Source of the DNA: Labyrinthula sp. Ha
Lineage: Eukaryota; Sar; Bigyra; Labyrinthulida; Labyrinthulaceae
DNA: 64,000 bases
NCBI GenBank assembly: GCA_015227615.1
Contig: JAALGZ010000003.1
Location: 62,001 to 126,000 of the forward strand
Reading direction: 5' to 3'
In this document: in pieces, positions 21,530 to 34,242 of the stretch
Layout: each line of letters begins with the position of its first letter
Position numbering within the stretch: the first letter of the stretch is position 1
Notes under the pieces: generated by a model
The model's database searches: none
What the model was told of the DNA's origin: nothing
Seen by the model: only the letters and a program-made list of their open reading frames with translations
Translations under genes and position numbers: made by a program

Positions 21530-24400
21530 TAGATTAGATTTTGGAACCAGTTGCCATATTTTGGTGCTAAACATGTCGGGTATTTAAAAGACCCCGAGAA
21601 ACTACAAGTACCAAGTTAGGTTGAAGAGACGGAGGGTATATATATGTGTATATACAAAGAAAGCTATGCTTGAAGCTATACTTGACAATGAAATAAAATT
21701 TTACTCTATAATATATATATATATATATATATGGATCTATTATGAACTTAAAGTATCACCCGTTATAGTCCCAGTACTGATTATAAAAAGAATAAGTCTA
21801 ACTGCAAAAGACTATACCGTAATTATTCTATAAAATACAAGTATATCGTATTCAGCAAAAATGAGCAACTGCAAACTATTTCTACGAAAATCTTAACATA
21901 AGAAACAAGCATCAATCTGAATAAGATATAGAATTGATGATAGAACAAAATTAAGATACAGAAATTATGGATCCGAAAAAAAAATAAATAGAATAAAGCT
22001 GCTTATATACTTTGTATCTTAATATCAAGAGGTGGAGGAGTCTTAAGGGACACTAATTTACTACAAATATGAACTCATTAAAAGGCAATTATTGATTTTA
22101 GATGTAAGTTATGTGGCTTAAAATCCTAAAGAAAAATAATAGAAAACAATACAGATTCTATCGGAGAAAACGGTGAATGTTGTGTTCAATAATCTGTTAA
22201 AATTATAACAAACAGCAGGGCTTGTAACACATTATTTGACTTAACAACTGATGGAAATAATTAGTACAAGTATGTCATCTGCTATTGAAATAAAATCGAA
22301 ATTAAAACTGAATTGGTAAATATTTCAAAAGGGTTGAACAATTAGCGAACGTGCAAATGAAAATTAACCATTCAGATTAGAGAAAACTTTTACAACAAAC
22401 TTTTTATTACTTAATATAGACTATGAAATATTATCTAGTTTTAGATTGATGATTACATAAGCTTAGTGAGCATACAGAGATAAACAACATGTTTATTAGG
22501 AAGAAGATACGCTTAGTTATAGATTCAATATGTTTAAATATATCTCTTAATAAGAATATTATCCATTTATTATACAGTTTTAATTACAAATAGAATCAGG
22601 GAAGAAAGAAATCCTACTTGTGTTTTCAAATATTATTGGTTAGAATCCCGAAGTTAGAACATATACTTTGTATACGTTAATATATTTCTGAGAGGTTTAA
22701 AAAAGAAAAATTTTGTGAGGAATGTTTATGCTTTGGTATAATGGTGTAAGCAGATAAGGTTTAACAGTATCCATAACTAGGAGAGAAATGATTAAAACTA
22801 GAAAGTTTAATGTAACTAGCAATGATATTGAATGAAAAGGAAATGAAGAAAAAATCTCTACAATGTGAAAAAAAATCTTAAACCAAATTTGACTAAATAT
22901 GAGGCTGTAATAGCAAATAACTCCGGTGAAGAAAAGACCGTTCAATATAATACCAGAAATTGAGCAAATACGAAGGTACAGCTACTTAAAATAAGTTTTT
23001 ACCAAACAATTAACATCCTAGAAGATCAAAAGACAAATCAAATCACCAGAAGTATTAGATTATACAGATATTTTTGCAAGTCACTCTAAGTGTTTATTCG
23101 AAGACACGGGGTTTAATTTCGACAACCGAGTTAAATTGAGTTCCTAGTAGCCGCCTTAAGAAAAGAAAAAAAAACAAAACTCATATCCGGAAACTATGAG
23201 AAAGTATTCTTCATCAGAAGGGTTAACAGCCATAAAAATAACTGAACAAATTGATTAGTACTGGAAAATCAAACTAGTTTGAAAGGATGAAATTAAAGAT
23301 AAAGCTATATTTATGGTCATTGAATTTTTAACGAAGACAAAAGACAACCGAGCAAACCTGGATATTCTTAAGTATTGATTCGTTGCTAGAGGTGATCCCC
23401 AAAAAAATCCCAAGTAGCATACATCGGTTATCTGTATAAAATTAACTCGGGTCATTATGCTTGTTTTTTTTTGTAAAAACCTGAAATTGATGGAAATCAA
23501 CATTGCAAATAGATTTTTCAATGCCATATTAAATAAACAAAAATTTTGTTATCTTCATCTACAGTCAAGTGAAGCCTCTCATAATATGGTATGGGAGCCT
23601 TCAAAGGCAACTTATAAAACCAAAGAAGTGTCTCTATAATGGTGTGAATAAATAACCAAAACTTTAAAAAATATTTTCAATACTGAATTTGAAAGAGACA
23701 GATTTGCTCTATAACAAGAAAAAAGTAACTTGATACTAGAATTAGTGGGTAATATGTTATATTCATCTAAAAAGAATGAAATAATAAGCTGTGTTCTAAC
23801 CTAGGTGGAACAAATCTATGTTGCAAATAACACGGCCAATATAAACAATGATTTAGAGGTTTGATACATGAGGAAAGAACTGTTTATGTATTACAACTGA
23901 TTGTTATATAAATAAGTTAGCTGGGGAATTTCCAGTAGCCGCATATGAAGCCTATTCTATCCCACATATGGGTAACCTTGGCAGATTAAAAGATTATAAC
24001 AAATAATATATCGAAGCTGAAAAGAGGTTCTAGGTGTTCATGAGACACATAATCTACAGATTTTGAATTAGCATGTCAAATACTTCCTTCTAAGTGGATA
24101 TGTTTGTTCCATATAGCAGGAAACCCGTAGTTTTTCACTCAGATGAAAAAAAATGAATTTAGGATACTTATTGAGAAGTGGTGATCTTGCGGAAATATAC
24201 AAGAAACCGATACTTTATCAAGGGTTACCGTAGTCGGCGATGGTTAACGTGCTCCGCTAAGAGAAAGATGTTCAGTTCTTAGATATATTATCAAAATTGA
24301 TGGAACAACTCCTGTATACAAAAAAAAACATACATATATTTCATCAAGTTCGACCGAGGCAGATATCGTCGCGTTCTCATTAACAACAATATATATATAT
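21530..24400 (+). mobile_element. Ty1/copia LTR-retrotransposon pol fossil
   Basis: Plus-strand remains in copia order. There is a protease-like LDFGTSCHI stretch near 21.54 kb. A reverse transcriptase region lies at about 23.27-23.64 kb (KYRFVARGDPQKNPK-like, then LKLMEINIANRFFNAILNKQ, matching the copia DV..AFLNG.L block). An RNase H block ISSSSTEADIVAF is at about 24.33-24.38 kb (copia SxSSTEAEYvAl). The 21.7-23.2 kb stretch, where integrase should be, is too decayed to read. Many breaks (well over ten); old. An (AT)n run lies at 21711-21732 and another at 24389-24405. Confidence 0.65.
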
Positions 24401-27300
24401 ATATAATTGATGTAAACTATATGGAAGTTTCTAAAACAAAATTTGTAAGAAGTTGTCAAAATAGTCAACAAAGAAGTTTCTTAGAAATTAGGAGTTAGAG
24501 AATCTTATTTAGGGAACAAAAAAAGACAGTTGATAGATTTTCTGTAAAACATATTCTGCAGAAACATAACTGGAAACTGTTTATTTTAAAACTAATTGAA
24601 ATGACACAGATGTGTTGATAGAACCGGTTTCAAAGAAAAGTTTTCTACAGAATAGAGACAGTTCCGTGACTGAAATAGGAAAAGTAGAAAATAATTACTA
24701 AAATAAAAAAAAACTGGATGTAGTGTGCTAAAGATTTATTTTTCGAGTATATGGTAGTTTTTTGTTTTCGAAGATATTTTAATTCAAGCTTGCAGCGATA
24801 TGTTTCACTTTGTGAGTGCGATGACTTGGTATTTATGATGATCTAACTTTATATAAATTGTAGTCTTCAGCAAGTTGAAATATGAAACAGACTCTATGCA
24901 ATTATAGATATAACAAAGACATCTTTATATGACAGCTCTAATTTCAGACATATTTCACCCTTGTGACATATCAGTTGACCATAAAATTAAAGCGGTATTA
25001 GTATCTCATACTTGATAACAGTATCAATTAAGATTTCGGCTATAAGAGGAATCAAAAGTACCTGGCTTGGAGAATTCATACATTAATTAGCTCGAAAAAG
25101 GTTTCCATAGGTTTAGTTCAAACTCTTAGCATAGAAAATGGAATCGAGTATTATATTAAAGGTCCTCGTACACTCTTAGGAAAGAATACCAAGCACGAAA
25201 TTCCAGTTTCATATGAGCACATGCAGAATTGCTAGGCAAAAACTCAAATTAAACTTTGTTGGGAAATATTAGATGTCTGGTTAAGCAAGTTAGTCTTACT
25301 AGAGGAATTTTGTGCTTTGCAATAAAAGAAGTGAAAAATTTGTTTAACGTTACAAAGCTTTCAAAATAAGATAAGTTTACATGGAGATTGAATTCAAATA
25401 CCCGTTTAAAAAATCTCGGAGTCATTGGAGTTGCACATGTAAATCATTAAAACAGATTAAAATTACGTTAACTGTGGGAAGAATAGTATTCCTTGACGAT
25501 AATGAAAACTTTATTGGATAAGTCGTCAGAAATTTCAAAACTAGCAGAATGTTTGTTGCAACTTATTTTTTTGATGAACATAAATTTTTTGGATTTTAAA
25601 AATTCTTTACTTTATGGAACGGGAAGAATAAAAGAAGTTTTAGCGACTTTTGTACCTTAATACCAACATTTAATAGAGAAAAATGTTAGACGATGACATA
25701 AGTTATTGCAGCATTGTAGAGTCAACAGGAAAACCACATATTAGTATTCTCAGAATCTCGTAACAAGCGCTTAAAGGTCATCAAAATTTACTTCATTAGA
25801 CAGCAGTTGTATCTTAATATGATGATATCTTTTCATGACCTCTTTCAGAACGATAAGAAGTAATTGAGAACATTGAGGAGGTCAGCCTCAAGTAAACTTA
25901 ACTCAAGTGATAAAGTTCCAGAACGGATAAAAAGTCGCTAGATTCATCTAGATATGGTACATGGTTTCAAATTTTACTGGTATTGTTTTTAATTCCGTTG
26001 GTAAAATTTTAAGATAAAATAGAAATTATCATGAAGAAAGGTTACTAACCCTACAAAAGGGCCGAGAAATTTAATTCTCAAAGAAGAAAAACCATATTCA
26101 CTGGAAACAATGAACTATAACAGATGGGCGAGGAACTAATTTTACCTAGAAAGATGAGAATGAGATCCATCTTTTTTAAAGACATGTATAACAAAGAAAC
26201 TTTAAATGTTTCTCTGGCTCTAGAACATAAAATAAGACTAACAGCCAGAGTAGATCTTCAATTAAATAGACCAAAAATTTGCCCTATTCCCATAGATAGT
26301 GCTTTGGGGCTTAGTATTTTGTTGGTTTGGGAAAGGTTTTATTTGGTAAGTCAGGCAAGGTGCTTGCTATAGAGCATAGTTCAAAAGTATGATAGACGAG
26401 CACATTTACCTATTGATTCCAAATTAAAAGTGCAGAGGAAAAAACTGCACCGAAAATTTCTCTTCAGCTTCTTGCTGCTTTATGCATTTTTATGATGTAT
26501 TTTATTCAATGTGGCACATTCGCGAAAAGGATTAAAAAACGATTTAGTGAATAATTTTATTAAGCGAAGAATAGAAGCAAGACTGAAAAAAATAAAAGAA
26601 CAAGAACCGAAGATAATTGGTCATCGGAAAAACTAAATGTAGCAACAAGATTCATGAGTATTGTCCTAGCTTACATTGGCTACTAAATGCTGTTGAAATC
26701 TGCTACTACAAGCTTTTCAATGTTATTAGAGTACTTTATTTGAACCCATCTACCAAAAATCTTTCATTATTTTCATTTGAAAAAGATGATGTAAATTGGT
26801 GATTATTATTCTAAGTTAATAATTTTAGATATATTCAGAATAATTAAGTTCCAAGATACTTTATGGGAGTTTTCTGTTAAAATCGTTTAAAATTAAGGGG
26901 GGGGATGTGAATTTAAGAAGTTTTTTGGACTTGAATTAGAATGTTTAAGCTCAAATTTTATTGTTCATGAGAATGGAGAAAAATATAACACCGATAGGAG
27001 CTACAGAATAAAAAAATCGAGTAAACTGACGATTAGAAATATAAAGTTTGGTGATAATTTGATAACTTTTTTCTTCCATGGAATCCTGGGTCTTGTTCCA
27101 CGCCCTGGTATTTTGGAATTCTTGTAATATGGTCATACCGTTAGAGTATCATTATGTTATATAGTATTATTGATAAACGTATCATACTTGGAAATATACA
27201 TTCCTGTTGAGAGCTAACCTATAAAACTTCCTGCTGAACTTATAAACTCTAGGACAAAGACATAACTCGAATTACATCGCATAAGCACTAGTGATAACCG
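24400..27300. other. AT-rich stretch, no gene seen
   Basis: Probably decayed transposon sequence between the copia fossil and the gypsy fossil. The open frame at 26124-26372 has no recognisable domain. A run of eight G lies near 26897. Confidence 0.35.
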
Positions 27301-30160
27301 AAGACGGAAAAGATTTAGCAAATTCACTATTGCGGATTCCTTCCTCCCGTTCGCGAAGGCCTGAGACGAAACAGTCAGGGTTAAATCCTAAGGAAGTAAA
27401 TCCAAATTCTCTAAACCCCTCTACTCCAAGAAACTTGTGGAATTAGTCGAGGAGGCCACGAAGTGTATTCTAGCTACACCTCTGTCTAATACCACCCGCA
27501 GCGCTACCACTGAAGCTCCCCTTTTTCAGCTTTGGATGATTTAGAGAAAGCCGGAAGAACATCTAAAAAGACGGAACACCAGAAAGAGGCTTTGAAGTAA
27601 TGTGAAGCGGAGATTCTTCAGAGGGAAGTAGTAGAAAATTCCAGATTCAATGAATGACATCAATCTTTAGTTGATAAAGAGAAAGAATTTAAGGAAACAT
27701 GGCTCAGAATCGCAGATTCAAAGAAAAAAAAATCGAACCAAAGACCATCAACGACGTTGAATTAAATAAAAATAATAAAAATATTTTAGAACATCAAGAA
27801 AAAAATAGAAACCGGAAACTAAGAGAGGTCACGTAGAAAAGAAGGAACTGAAAATGAATTTACCAAAAGAAAAATGGAATAAAAAATATTATCACTTCTC
27901 TTCTGAACGAATCTTATCCTCAAAAAATATATACGATGAAGATATGAATTCCGAATTAAGAAGTTGAATACGCTAAATGATTCTGAAAACCATACGGCGA
28001 ATTTCCTGGACAAATGGTCTGAAACAGGAAGTGACTTACTAGAAAGAAAAATTATTTACACAAATATTAATTATCTCCCACTATACTTCCAAAACCATTT
28101 ACAAAACCAGGTTGGAATTATCCTCTTTTAAAAACTTAACTCCCTGAAAAACTTAAGGACCTAAAGGGCTCTAGTACAGAGGGCTTCTTATACCATCACA
28201 AAAACACAGCGAGAATTATACATACCTTGGCTACTCAATCCTTGTTACCGAAACCAGTTGATAACATAATTTGTCAGCGCGGTCTGAGTTCTGATAGCTA
28301 TGAAGCTATTTTTAATCATTTAAAAATGAACTTGGCGAAATACATAAGTAGAATAAATTTTCAATGCATTGATCACTTAGAATAAAAATTAAGATGGCCT
28401 GACAAGGGCGTGGATCCAGCTGATCAGATCTACCTGTTCTTTGACAAAATATTTACCACTCTCAAATGTTTAAACAAGAAAGAGATTAATATACATGAGA
28501 AAAGATCTTTAAGGTAGTTTTGAAGATGGTTACTTCTATTTTTCAATAACTTATCAATAACTTACACTGTCAAGTACACAACCTATTCTGGCAAAACTTA
28601 AATCACCTCTGATCTGAAGAAGGGTTGTTCTTACAAGTAAAACTAAAAAACATGAAAATGGAGAAATGATTATAAAACCCTCTAAAAGAAACTTCAGAAT
28701 AGCGGGAGCTTAGTTCAAATCTAGCTTTTCAAGTGCAGAATCCTCGACTAATGAATTTAGCACTTTGTTTACTATAAAAGTTTTGTGCATGGTAAATACA
28801 GCCAGGAATATAGAACTCGCTATTTTTAAGGTCGGAACCAATTCCTATGAACCGGTTAGAATTTTAGTGAATATTGGTGTAGATTTGAATGCAGCTGGAG
28901 TAAATTGCATGGTTCAGTACAAAACTAGGGAAGAAAGACTTATATGGCCAAATGGCGTTTTTTCCTTGATAACAAGAAACATGATGTAAAGGCATTCGCT
29001 GCTGCAATGGTCATGTTAACACAAGGAGATTATAAGCCTGGTCTTGGGGAGTACAATTTTTTCTATGTAGAATCTAGCACGTGGGATGAAATCATTATAT
29101 GAGATCGTACCTAAGATACCATGGAGTCACTATAAGCCTACAAGATGCCACAAAAACTTTCAATTAAATGACATTGATAATTCAGATGAAGAACTTCCTG
29201 AAGCTACGACAATGCCTAGAACAGAAGAAGGTTTGTGAGTGAATACAATTCCAGAGATATCAGGGGTTGATTTTATTGATATAGATGATACTTTTAAATA
29301 TGAGGAGAAAACAATGTTCAATATTAGACCTATCAAGACACTTAATTTCCAATAAGAAACTTTTCCACCTAAAGAAGTACCAATTTATTATATCAATTCT
29401 GACCTTCTAGAAATTTCATATTCTGAACAAATTTCCTGTCTCTCTTCATTCTGTCCAAATGGTAAGAAAAAAGTTCTTACAATGGATGATCTTAATTCTG
29501 CACAGGGGAAGTCGGATGCTAAATTGAGGAATGAATGTGAGGGAAAAGGGTAATTGCTTTACTTCTATTACAAATGCGGTATCTATTTTACACTCCCGGG
29601 AGCTTTATGGTTAAAACACACATCGCAAAATGCCATCCATCATTTACCTCTAAAGATGATTATTATAATAACTTTTATTTTTGCAGAGCTAAGAAGAGTG
29701 AGGTGGGAGAATTATTTAGATCATATCACCAGAGATACCTTCACTGTCAGGGTGACCCAGCTCTAATATGAAGACCATACAATCTGACTAGTCTCGCTAA
29801 GAGATCTAGGGAGATCTTTCGAATTGATTACCTCTACATCATCAGAGGATATATTCTCCCTTTATTAGATTCCTGTACGAGAAAGAAAATGCTTTTCTAT
29901 TCAAAACTCCTACAGCATAAAATGCGGGGAAGGTTTATTAACATGGGGAGCTGATTTAGAATTCTATGACCATTTCCTCATCCACACGGACAATGGATCC
30001 CAGTTTCAAGCCACTTACTTGAAAAATTTTTGAAAAAAATAGGTTTTGAGCAGACTTTCTCTGTCGCTTACTCACCATGGACAAATGGGTCCGTGGAAAC
30101 CATAAACCCTACTATACTTAGATGCATCAGAAGGTTAATTTCCCAATTATGAAGTACATT
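27300..30160 (+). mobile_element. Ty3/gypsy LTR-retrotransposon fossil, plus strand
   Basis: Plus-strand remains: a gag-like region at about 28.2-28.5 kb (KPVDNIICQRGLSSDSYEAI), a protease-like region near 28.8-29.0 kb (PVRILVNIGVDLNAAG), an integrase zinc-binding region near 29.57-29.77 kb and an integrase core at about 29.98-30.12 kb (HTDNGSQFQATYL and SVAYSPWTNGSVE). RT and RNase H were not recognised between protease and integrase, so the element appears internally reduced. Many breaks; old. Confidence 0.6.
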
Positions 30161-30499
30161 ATTGTTTTACTGCCTTTACCATATTACATACATAATTGCA
30201 CCGTATTTAGTCAAAATTTTAACGCCTAAATAACTAAAATAAAGGAAAGTCAATGCCTATTTTCAATAAATTTCGTCTCTTTTGACAGGTTAACAGCAGC
30301 AAAAAAACTCATAATACGCTTCTGTAAGACAATTTTGACCAATACAATACAAGGGAATACAAAATATGACGGGGGAAATGTTGAAACTAGTTTTTCCTTA
30401 CCAACATAAGAGTTGGTATATTCGCGTCAAAAACTTCCTTCCTGAAAACGGGGTTTGGTATAGAATAAACACCAACCTCGAAGACGATGAACTTAATCG

Positions 30500-31070
30500 C
30501 TGCAAAAATCATCAAGGGTGCAAGTGGTAATAGATACTATTGCCACAAAAATCACTGATGAGCATTTAACCGAAAACGTTATTGAGTCAGAAGGTGATAT
30601 AGAAAACCCTTATCAACTTTGGAATAAGATAAGCGAGCTATATGTTGCAGATGAAAATTTTGAACGGAATAGACTATATTCCCAGCTGATAAATTCTCCG
30701 GATAAAACTGCAATAGACGGGGTGAACAAATTTGACACCAACCAGAAAGGATATCTAGATATAGAAGGAAGGTTAAATGACAAACATAATTACACTGTTT
30801 TGCGTACTATTAAGGATCCATTTGTTGATAATCTGTAATAGTACTTAAGACTTCATGAATTACTGAGACCCTACGAAACAGTATTACGCGAAATGAGGTT
30901 TATCGTCAAAAAATTGAACTATAGAACAGGAAACCCAAAGCCTAAGAATATTAATAACAACAAAAATATCAGTCAATATAATAAAACCGATGAGAAATAC
31001 ACAAGTTGTGGTCGAAGAGGACATGGGTGTAGAAATTGCAAAGCTAAAACGTAATGTATTACGTGCAATA
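30500..31070 (+). mobile_element. Ty1/copia gag fossil
   Basis: 30518-30838 reads as copia-type gag (NPYQLWNKISELYVADEN, like the W..L...Y block of UBN2/gag domains). A zinc-knuckle-like CGRRGHGCRNCK follows near 31.02 kb. No pol follows; the sequence runs into the LTR-like repeat at 31.2 kb, so the gag is a remnant cut off by a later insertion. Broken. Confidence 0.5.
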
Positions 31071-31195
31071 GTCAGATTTTTTGTCTGAATGTACAAAGTA
31101 GAAAAAAGATCCAAGAAACAATAATTCTTTAAGAACCTTAAAAACCAGTTTCCATATGGCAATCCAGTTGTCAGAAAATAACAAATATCAGGAGA

Positions 31196-31400
31196 GCGTT
31201 TGGTATTTATCCTAAAAAAGTGTTTTTCTTACTCAAAGAGTTAAGATTTAAATAAAGGTATTGGACTTCGCAATATGTGCCTTTTAGTTATGATAACTAG
31301 AAAAGGCTGGAGCATCCAAGCTTCTCAACCTACTACTCAATATTCACCCCTTAACTCAAACCTTCTTAGATAGGAGACCATCATACATCACCCCGTCCAA
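31196..31400 (-). repeat. LTR-like repeat, 3' copy
   Basis: From TGGTATTTATCC at 31201 onwards this aligns with 42069 onwards over about 200 bases with scattered differences. Shared stretches include TTAGTTATGATAACTA and GACCATCATAC. It sits at the 3' end of the minus-strand pol, as a 3' LTR should. Confidence 0.65.
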
Positions 31401-31619
31401 CTAGTTAAGGGTGATGATAAACTCCTACTAAACCGCTTCCAGAAACTACTAATCTCTTGCCCGTAATAATATTTTACACTTCATATAAATTATTGCCAAC
31501 TATTTTCACAACTCTTCACAATTCTTATTGAAAATCTAATTTTTAAGATAAGATTGGCTCACCAGACCATCTCTCCTAGTACAAAACTCGATTACAACAT
31601 TTCTTATTTTCTTTTTTAT

Positions 31620-34218
31620 CTTCTTCATATTTTTTTATATCTTAAATTTAACTTCGCCATTCACCAAGCCTATCCAACGTTTACCCTCACCATTTAAGTC
31701 AAAATACTCGATAATTGCGTCTTCACTTATAAAATCTTTGCTTAAAACTACATGATGTTGTATATCTCCGGTCATTCTTCGATAACTAATATTGTTTTTT
31801 TTTATGTTAATTAAATCCTCATAACCTGGCCAGTTACCCCTATATCTATTCTCCAGTAATGTGGAGACACGAAGTTGATCTCCTAAAAAATCTTAGCCCT
31901 CTCAACAACATCATTTTGAGCATTTTCATAGACACCAGACGTGGTGAAAACCGCACCAAGGCTTCCCAGAAGATTTTTAAAGTCCTCTGACAAAAAGATT
32001 TTTTTGATCCGGTATGACCTTAATTGGGACATCAAAAATGGTGAAAATGTGGTGTTACAATACATAAATAATCTCTCTACTCGTTTCAGAACGTAATGGT
32101 AAATATAGGGTGAATCTCGGTTTATCGCCAATAAAAGTTAAAGCGCCTTGTATTTTTTGTAATTTTGAGAGTGTGTTAATGTCAAATAAGTCCATATGTA
32201 GAAATTCAAATTTATCAAAATATCCGCCAATGGCACTACGTTCCACCCTTTCAGTGATCCTCTTACGCATTTTACAGACGTTGTAGCCAAATACAAAAGT
32301 AGCTACAAATTGTTCTAAACCAGGATATAAGTAGAACTTTTTGAGGAAGTGCACTGTGGCTAAAACTCCATTATGTACATCGAATTTAGTATCATTGTGA
32401 ATAAACTATAAAAACTTCAAACGTTACTCAGGGGTAACATATAATCTTTGACAATAGAATAATTTCCAATTTTTGATCTCAAAATCTTTAATATAGTAAT
32501 TCCAGTTATCAAACCTGAAACTGGATTTACTCTTTTCAACTGCTTTACAGTAAGATTCATGAAGATGATCTTTATTTAATAAATCATGTAGTTGTAAAGA
32601 ACCCACTTATATTGAGCATATAATTTCAGGTCTGTCATTCTCGAAAGTGAGCTCATTACAATACTCGATATTTTCTATCTTCTTCACCCCCTGCTCAGTT
32701 ATCGATACCGATAAAGAATAAAAAGATGTTCAATCAGAAAAATTTTCATTACCTTTGACGTATCTTAATTTTGTGCCGTTACTGTGCAATAATTCCACAT
32801 ATCTAATGCAGTTCGAAGGCTTCTCCTTCACGAAAACTTTAAATAATAGTTCTTGACCTGTAAGCAAAGTTGTATCGAACCCGAAAATGATCCGTCTAAA
32901 ATGCGGAAGTCCCTTCACAATTCCCAGGGCTTCCTTTTCTACAATGTTCTTTGAGGTCCTCTCGACCGGTAAAGCCTTTTAAAAATAACCAATGGGAATT
33001 GAGTTCCCTCGTTATCAACTGAAAAACTACTACACCCAGGGCAAATTTTGAAGTGTCAAAGGCTAAAAGAATGGCTTGTTAAACTGAGGATGAAAGATGT
33101 GTACAGACTCAGCAATACCCTCCTTAAGCTCCAGAAAATTTTTGGAATGCTCTTCGCTCCATAATTTAGTAAAGGAAACATTGATCAAATCTATTTTTAA
33201 CAATCTTTGCATATAAGCCGCTAAGATCCCGTGATTTGGTATAAAACTTCTTTTCCATGAGGTAAGACCAAGAACATATTTCAGAGAATTTAAAATCTTG
33301 GGAATAGGTGCATCTTCTATCACCCTTATATATTTTTGAGCGACGCTCCAACCTCTACGGTTTAAATCCATCCCCAAAAAGGTAACGTCTTTTCTACACA
33401 CTTTTGCCATCTGAATCTTGATCCTTGCGTTTGCCTCATTCAAAACCGTGACATCTCATGAAAAATTTTCGTGTGCTCGATTGTGTCGGTGGATTTGGTT
33501 AACACTAATAAATCATCGCGATATACAATGACAGACACTGTATAGTAAGGTAGTAGTAAATTCACCAAAATTCTTTGTAATAAACCCGTAGAAACGCATA
33601 ACCCAATATGGAGAACTTTATACTTACATAAGTGTGTCCCAACTAACAAAATTCTAACAGCGGGTGACTTTCTTTATGCATCGGAATCTGAAAAAATGAT
33701 TCACGCAAGTCTAAAGCTGTAAATAACTTTGCCACTTAAATAGCCAATTTAATATCTAATAAAGGGGGTAAGCATTGCCCCCGCTAAACTCAAATACTTG
33801 TTAATGATGAAAAAAGAGGCTACCACTATGTAAATCTTAACCATATTCCCCGTTTTGATATTGGTGGACAGCTTTTAACCCTGGAATGCACTCGAATGAA
33901 ACTTAGAGTTTTAGGTTTCTAAATAACCGTTTCTACACCCTTATACACATATTCCTTCACAACAAGTAACCCTTAAAAGCCAATGGAAAATCCTCGAGGT
34001 TTTATTTACAATAGATTCAGGATCAACATTCAATGATAACTTTGGAGGTGGTAGGTTAAATAACTCCCTCTAAATTCAGAGAGTAAAGCCGGATGCGTTT
34101 GTACTATGTTTCGTAGAAGCTTAAATTCTTTCAAAATATTTTCCGCATCTTCTAGTGAACACCCGCTCTGAATACGGTTGTTCTTTTCAATATCCAGTTA
34201 TTTAATTATGCTTTCTAA
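31620..34218 (-). pseudogene. RT, RNase H and integrase region of the split Ty3/gypsy fossil (broken)
   Basis: RT core near 33.44-33.65 kb (SVIVYRDDLLVLTK, the YxDD block); RT thumb 33063-33443 (VTFLGMDLNRRGW); RNase H traces at 32.73-32.92 kb (FGFDTTLLTGQELLF); integrase zinc-binding region at 32.05-32.35 kb (HFLKKFYLYPGLEQFV); integrase core traces at 31.88-32.13 kb. A charged linker lies at about 34.0-34.2 kb. Order and strand match one Ty3/gypsy pol. Confidence 0.68.
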
Positions 34219-34242
34219 CTCTTTAGTAGAATTTCTTAGCGG
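34219..34242. repeat. hAT-2 left target duplication and degenerate terminal repeat
   Basis: CTCTTTAG at 34219-34226, then the element end TAGAATTTCTTAGCGG (34227-34242). It is followed by a GGTACCGCGGTATAACGGTA cluster echoing the TACCGT/ACGGTA subterminal motifs at the other end. Confidence 0.8.
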
